Positions 61,607-64,000 of a DNA stretch of 64,000 bases are shown here, piece after piece. The position numbers were made by a program, and so were the translations under genes. Positions within the stretch are counted from its first letter, which is position 1, and every line of letters starts with the position of its first letter. The notes under the pieces were generated by a model that saw only the letters and a program-made list of their open reading frames with translations, made no database searches and was not told the DNA's origin. Origin of the DNA: Sandaracinaceae bacterium. GTDB taxonomy: Bacteria; Myxococcota_A; Polyangia; Polyangiales; Houyiibacteriaceae. Location of the stretch: the NCBI GenBank assembly GCA_020633075.1, contig JACKEI010000004.1, positions 62,001 through 126,000 on the forward strand, in the 5' to 3' direction.

Positions 61607-62569
61607 ATGGATCGCAACCCGCACGGGCCCAGGCCTGACTTTCGCCGTGTCTCTCCGGATGTCTTGCCGCGCGGTGCGTGGCTGGCGTGCGCGCTGGCGC
61701 TCGTGGGCTGTGAGGGGCCGCGTCCGGCCTACCGCTTCCTCGGAGACACCGCGCTGCTGGCGGCCGACGAGCCCGGCGACCTGCGCTACGAGCGCACTGG
61801 GTCGCGCACCAGTCGCCACTTGCGCGTCGAGGTCGTTTCAGGCGACGTCGGCGCGCGTCTCGGCTTGCGGCGGCTCGATGACACCATTTGGCCGACGAAC
61901 ACGCCCGTGGTGGAGGTGGACGGCGCGCCCGCGGGTCACCAGGCCGTGCTCGAGCTGCTCGACGGTGCGCGTCCGCTCCAGCGCGTGCGCATCGACTACG
62001 TGGAGGAGGGCACCCCCGGCCTACGCGGGGCGAGCTACGAGGACGTCCTGGGGTCGCTCGACCCGCTGGGCGCCGTGTGCCTGCTGGAGGAGCAGGAGTC
62101 CTTCGTCTTCGTCGCCCGTCGCGCCGTCGACGGCCGGCTGTTGGACGCGCCCTTTCCGTTTGGGACCGAGGTTCACGACGCTGTATTTGACGCCGACTGG
62201 GCCCCGTCCAGCGGGCTCGGGGGTGTGGTGTACGCGCCGCTGAGGGCACCCGTGGCAGGCGTGTACGAGCTCGACGTGGTGGTGCGCGACAGCGACCGCA
62301 GCTGGGTGGCGGAGGTGCGCGTGGTGCGGGCCGACGAGCTGGTGACCTTGGATGTCCGCACGCCAACGGAAGACGGCATCTCGGCGGGATTGGTGGTCGC
62401 CGTGCCCCGGACCGCCGACGGCTGCGCGGTGCTGGGCGCTCCCGTCACCATCGACGTGGCAGGGGTGCGCACCTCGTGGACCTACGGGGCGGGCTACTTC
62501 AGCGTCGCCGAGCCGGGGGCCACCCTGCGTGTGGAGCTGGGCGACCTGGTGGCGACGGCCGTCTATTGA
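61607..62569 (+). CDS. lipoprotein, paralogue of the one at 24778
   Basis: A 320-residue lipoprotein (ALVGC, Cys35). ATG 61607 is set by AGGAGGG 5 bp upstream. Segments ALLAADEPGDLRYE, VARRAVDGRLLDAPFPF, VRVVRADELVTLDV and RTADGCAVLGAPV align in order with the lipoprotein at 24778-25791, and both end in a GDL(V/S)xTxxY motif. Function unknown. Divergent from the caspase operon with 160 bp between starts, where no clear promoter is visible. Confidence 0.82.
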   Translation: MDRNPHGPRPDFRRVSPDVLPRGAWLACALALVGCEGPRPAYRFLGDTALLAADEPGDLRYERTGSRTSRHLRVEVVSGDVGARLGLRRLDDTIWPTNTPVVEVDGAPAGHQAVLELLDGARPLQRVRIDYVEEGTPGLRGASYEDVLGSLDPLGAVCLLEEQESFVFVARRAVDGRLLDAPFPFGTEVHDAVFDADWAPSSGLGGVVYAPLRAPVAGVYELDVVVRDSDRSWVAEVRVVRADELVTLDVRTPTEDGISAGLVVAVPRTADGCAVLGAPVTIDVAGVRTSWTYGAGYFSVAEPGATLRVELGDLVATAVY

Positions 62570-62779
62570 GCGGAGCTCTACGAGCGCGCCGCCGAGCTTG
62601 GCGCCGATGCGTTCGCGCGCGACCGCCTCACCGAGAAGCACGGCCTGACGTGGTACGCCCGGAGCGCGCGGGAGAAGGCCAAGGACACGAAGGCGCAGCC
62701 AAGCGCGCAGAGTCCCGGAAAGCGGCCAAGCGCCACTCCGGGGCCGAAGCCGCCCCGGAAGCCAGCTCCATCAAGGTGA
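62570..62779 (+). pseudogene. possible remnant of a gene read in frame past the lipoprotein stop
   Basis: Immediately after the TGA at 62567-62569 the same frame stays open for 69 codons and reads AELYERAAELGADAFARDR, then LTEKHGLTWYARSAREKAK and a Lys/Pro-rich tail, protein-like and helical. There is no start codon of its own. Either it is the decayed 3' end of another gene or the lipoprotein once extended further. I do not recognise it. Confidence 0.3.
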
Positions 62780-62814
62780 GGGGATTCCACGACGGCTGGT
62801 GAGCCTCGCCGGTC

Positions 62815-63984
62815 TCAGCTGACGCCGCTCAGCAGCGCCAGGGTGCGCGCCGCCTCCTTTCGCACGCGCGGGCGGGCGTCGGTGGCAAAGCGGTGCACCA
62901 GCTCCACGTCGTGACGCGTGCCCACGTCCGACAGCGCGCCGAGAGCGCCCACGACGGCACGGGTGGAGGCCCGGCTGGGCGGAGGGGCGTGCACGCCTGC
63001 ATGCGACCGGGTCAGCGCGGTGGCGCCGCTCAGCGTGCGCAGCGCCAGCGCCCGCGTGGCCTCGAAGCTGCGCGCCGGGTGGCGCGCCCGCAGCAGCTGG
63101 CGGGCGGTCAGGCGCACGGCGGCGTGGTGGTCCATCAGCCCGGCCTCCAGGGGGGCGTCGCTCGGGTCCAGCTTGCTTGTCCGCCGCAGCGCCAGGCTGC
63201 GCACCCACGCGGAGTGCGACTGGGAGAGGGTGGGCAACAGCGCCCGCTGGTCGCTCTCGCTGGTGGCTCCCGAGATGGCCGTGCGCGCGGCCCACGTGTG
63301 CACCCCGATGGCGGGGTCCCCCAGCGCGGCGCTCAACACCTCGAGCGGGCTCTCCCCGACCGGTTGCGCGAGGCGAAGCGCATAGGCCAGGCGGCGCACA
63401 CGTGGGTCGGCGTCGTGGCTGGCGCGCAGGAGCGCGGGCCGCTGCGGGGGTTCCGCCAGAAAGCTCCGCACGCTGGGGACCACGCTGCCGCCCCCTCCCC
63501 GCTGCCGCTCGGCCAGCTGAGCCAGCAGGCCCAGCGAGCTGGCCAAAGCGTCCGCGTAGCGCGGGTGCAGGCTGCGCTGGACGGCGGCGGTGGCGCTCGC
63601 GCGTAGGGAGGCCACGATGTCGTCACAGCGCAGCAGCATGAAGGGCAGCACCCAGGGCTGACCGCTGTCCGTGAGGACGTGCAGCGCCACCTCACGCACG
63701 TACCCGTTGCGGTGCGTGCTCAGCAGCGCGGCCACCGCCAGGCGCTGCGGCGCGGGGAACGCGTCCAGCAGCGCAGGGTCCATGTGCCGGTGGGAACCGA
63801 CGGATTGAGGAAAGACGATCTGCGCAAACGACACGCGCGCCTGGGCGGCGAGCTCGGCGATGTCCCGAGGCGAGGCCGACCGCAGCAGCCCGTCAATCGC
63901 CACGGCCGCCGCTTCGCGCGTGGGGTCGTCGCGCGAGGGCAGGTCGCGGGCGGCCAGCAGGACCTGACGGGAGAGGGAGAGCAC
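62815..63984 (-). CDS. HEAT-repeat-like protein
   Basis: A 389-residue all-helical protein. Repeats of about 30 residues with R-A and A-A patterns (RLAVAALLSTHRNGYVREVALHVL; ASHDADPRVRRLAYALRL; DARPRVRKEAARTLALL) are HEAT-like, suggesting a scaffold. No signal peptide. Starts at GTG 63984, 17 bp from the window end, so a longer N-terminus outside the window cannot be excluded. Confidence 0.75.
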   Translation of the reverse strand: MLSLSRQVLLAARDLPSRDDPTREAAAVAIDGLLRSASPRDIAELAAQARVSFAQIVFPQSVGSHRHMDPALLDAFPAPQRLAVAALLSTHRNGYVREVALHVLTDSGQPWVLPFMLLRCDDIVASLRASATAAVQRSLHPRYADALASSLGLLAQLAERQRGGGGSVVPSVRSFLAEPPQRPALLRASHDADPRVRRLAYALRLAQPVGESPLEVLSAALGDPAIGVHTWAARTAISGATSESDQRALLPTLSQSHSAWVRSLALRRTSKLDPSDAPLEAGLMDHHAAVRLTARQLLRARHPARSFEATRALALRTLSGATALTRSHAGVHAPPPSRASTRAVVGALGALSDVGTRHDVELVHRFATDARPRVRKEAARTLALLSGVS

Positions 63985-64000
63985 GAGGAGAGTGTGCGCC

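Overview
High-GC bacterial chromosome. Most genes sit in very GC-rich DNA, many products have predicted lipoprotein or Sec signal peptides, and several end in a hydrophobic segment plus an arginine cluster like the MYXO-CTERM sorting tail (for example at 4462, 10033 and 37343). With the ECF sigma factors, secreted caspase, Cys-rich lipoproteins and SO2930-type cytochrome, this points to Myxococcota, probably a Polyangia/Sandaracinus-like lineage. That assignment is inference; there is no rRNA or tRNA in the window.

Layout. 1-18 kb is mostly core or accessory chromosome: a Cache-HAMP adenylate cyclase, a beta-helix surface protein, a TPMT-like methyltransferase, an Smr protein, a Tlc-type nucleotide transporter with a holin-like partner, a trypsin-like protease, an RRM protein, a DinG helicase with its coupled lipoprotein, a dihaem cytochrome and uvrB. 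18-34 kb is a mosaic accessory island. It opens with an AT-rich TIR/deoxyribosyltransferase-like gene and a frameshifted PD-(D/E)XK nuclease, then carries five nucleotidyltransferase (NTase)-plus-partner modules (21.6-23.0, 23.1-24.6, 25.8-26.7, 29.5-30.8 and 32.8-34.1 kb). One of these is a textbook AbiEi/AbiEii pair; another is cut short by an AAA/DUF4143 ATPase gene. Perfect or near-perfect palindromes lie at the start of four of these transcription units. A LysR-YceI-DODA locus is interleaved.

34-50 kb is dominated by secreted lipoproteins, with the agmatine-to-putrescine pair aguA-aguB, a phosphodiester glycosidase, a redoxin, and an iron-type PepSY membrane protein whose promoter carries a Fur-box-like site. 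At 50.4-51.9 kb dnaN is followed by a non-coding segment with five DnaA-box-like 9-mers and a 14-bp repeat, a good candidate for oriC. 52-64 kb holds an SDR, a secreted protein, a STAND/AAA-like ATPase, a sixth NTase module bounded by a direct repeat, and a four-gene operon (secreted caspase fused to a beta-barrel, Cys-rich lipoprotein, ECF sigma factor, zinc-finger anti-sigma factor). Next to it is a lipoprotein paralogous to the one at 24.8 kb.

Main points of interest are the clustering of NTase toxin-antitoxin-like modules with palindromic operators, the ECF-regulated caspase/beta-barrel operon, and the dnaN-linked oriC candidate. All functional calls come from motif recognition by eye; no database search was run.
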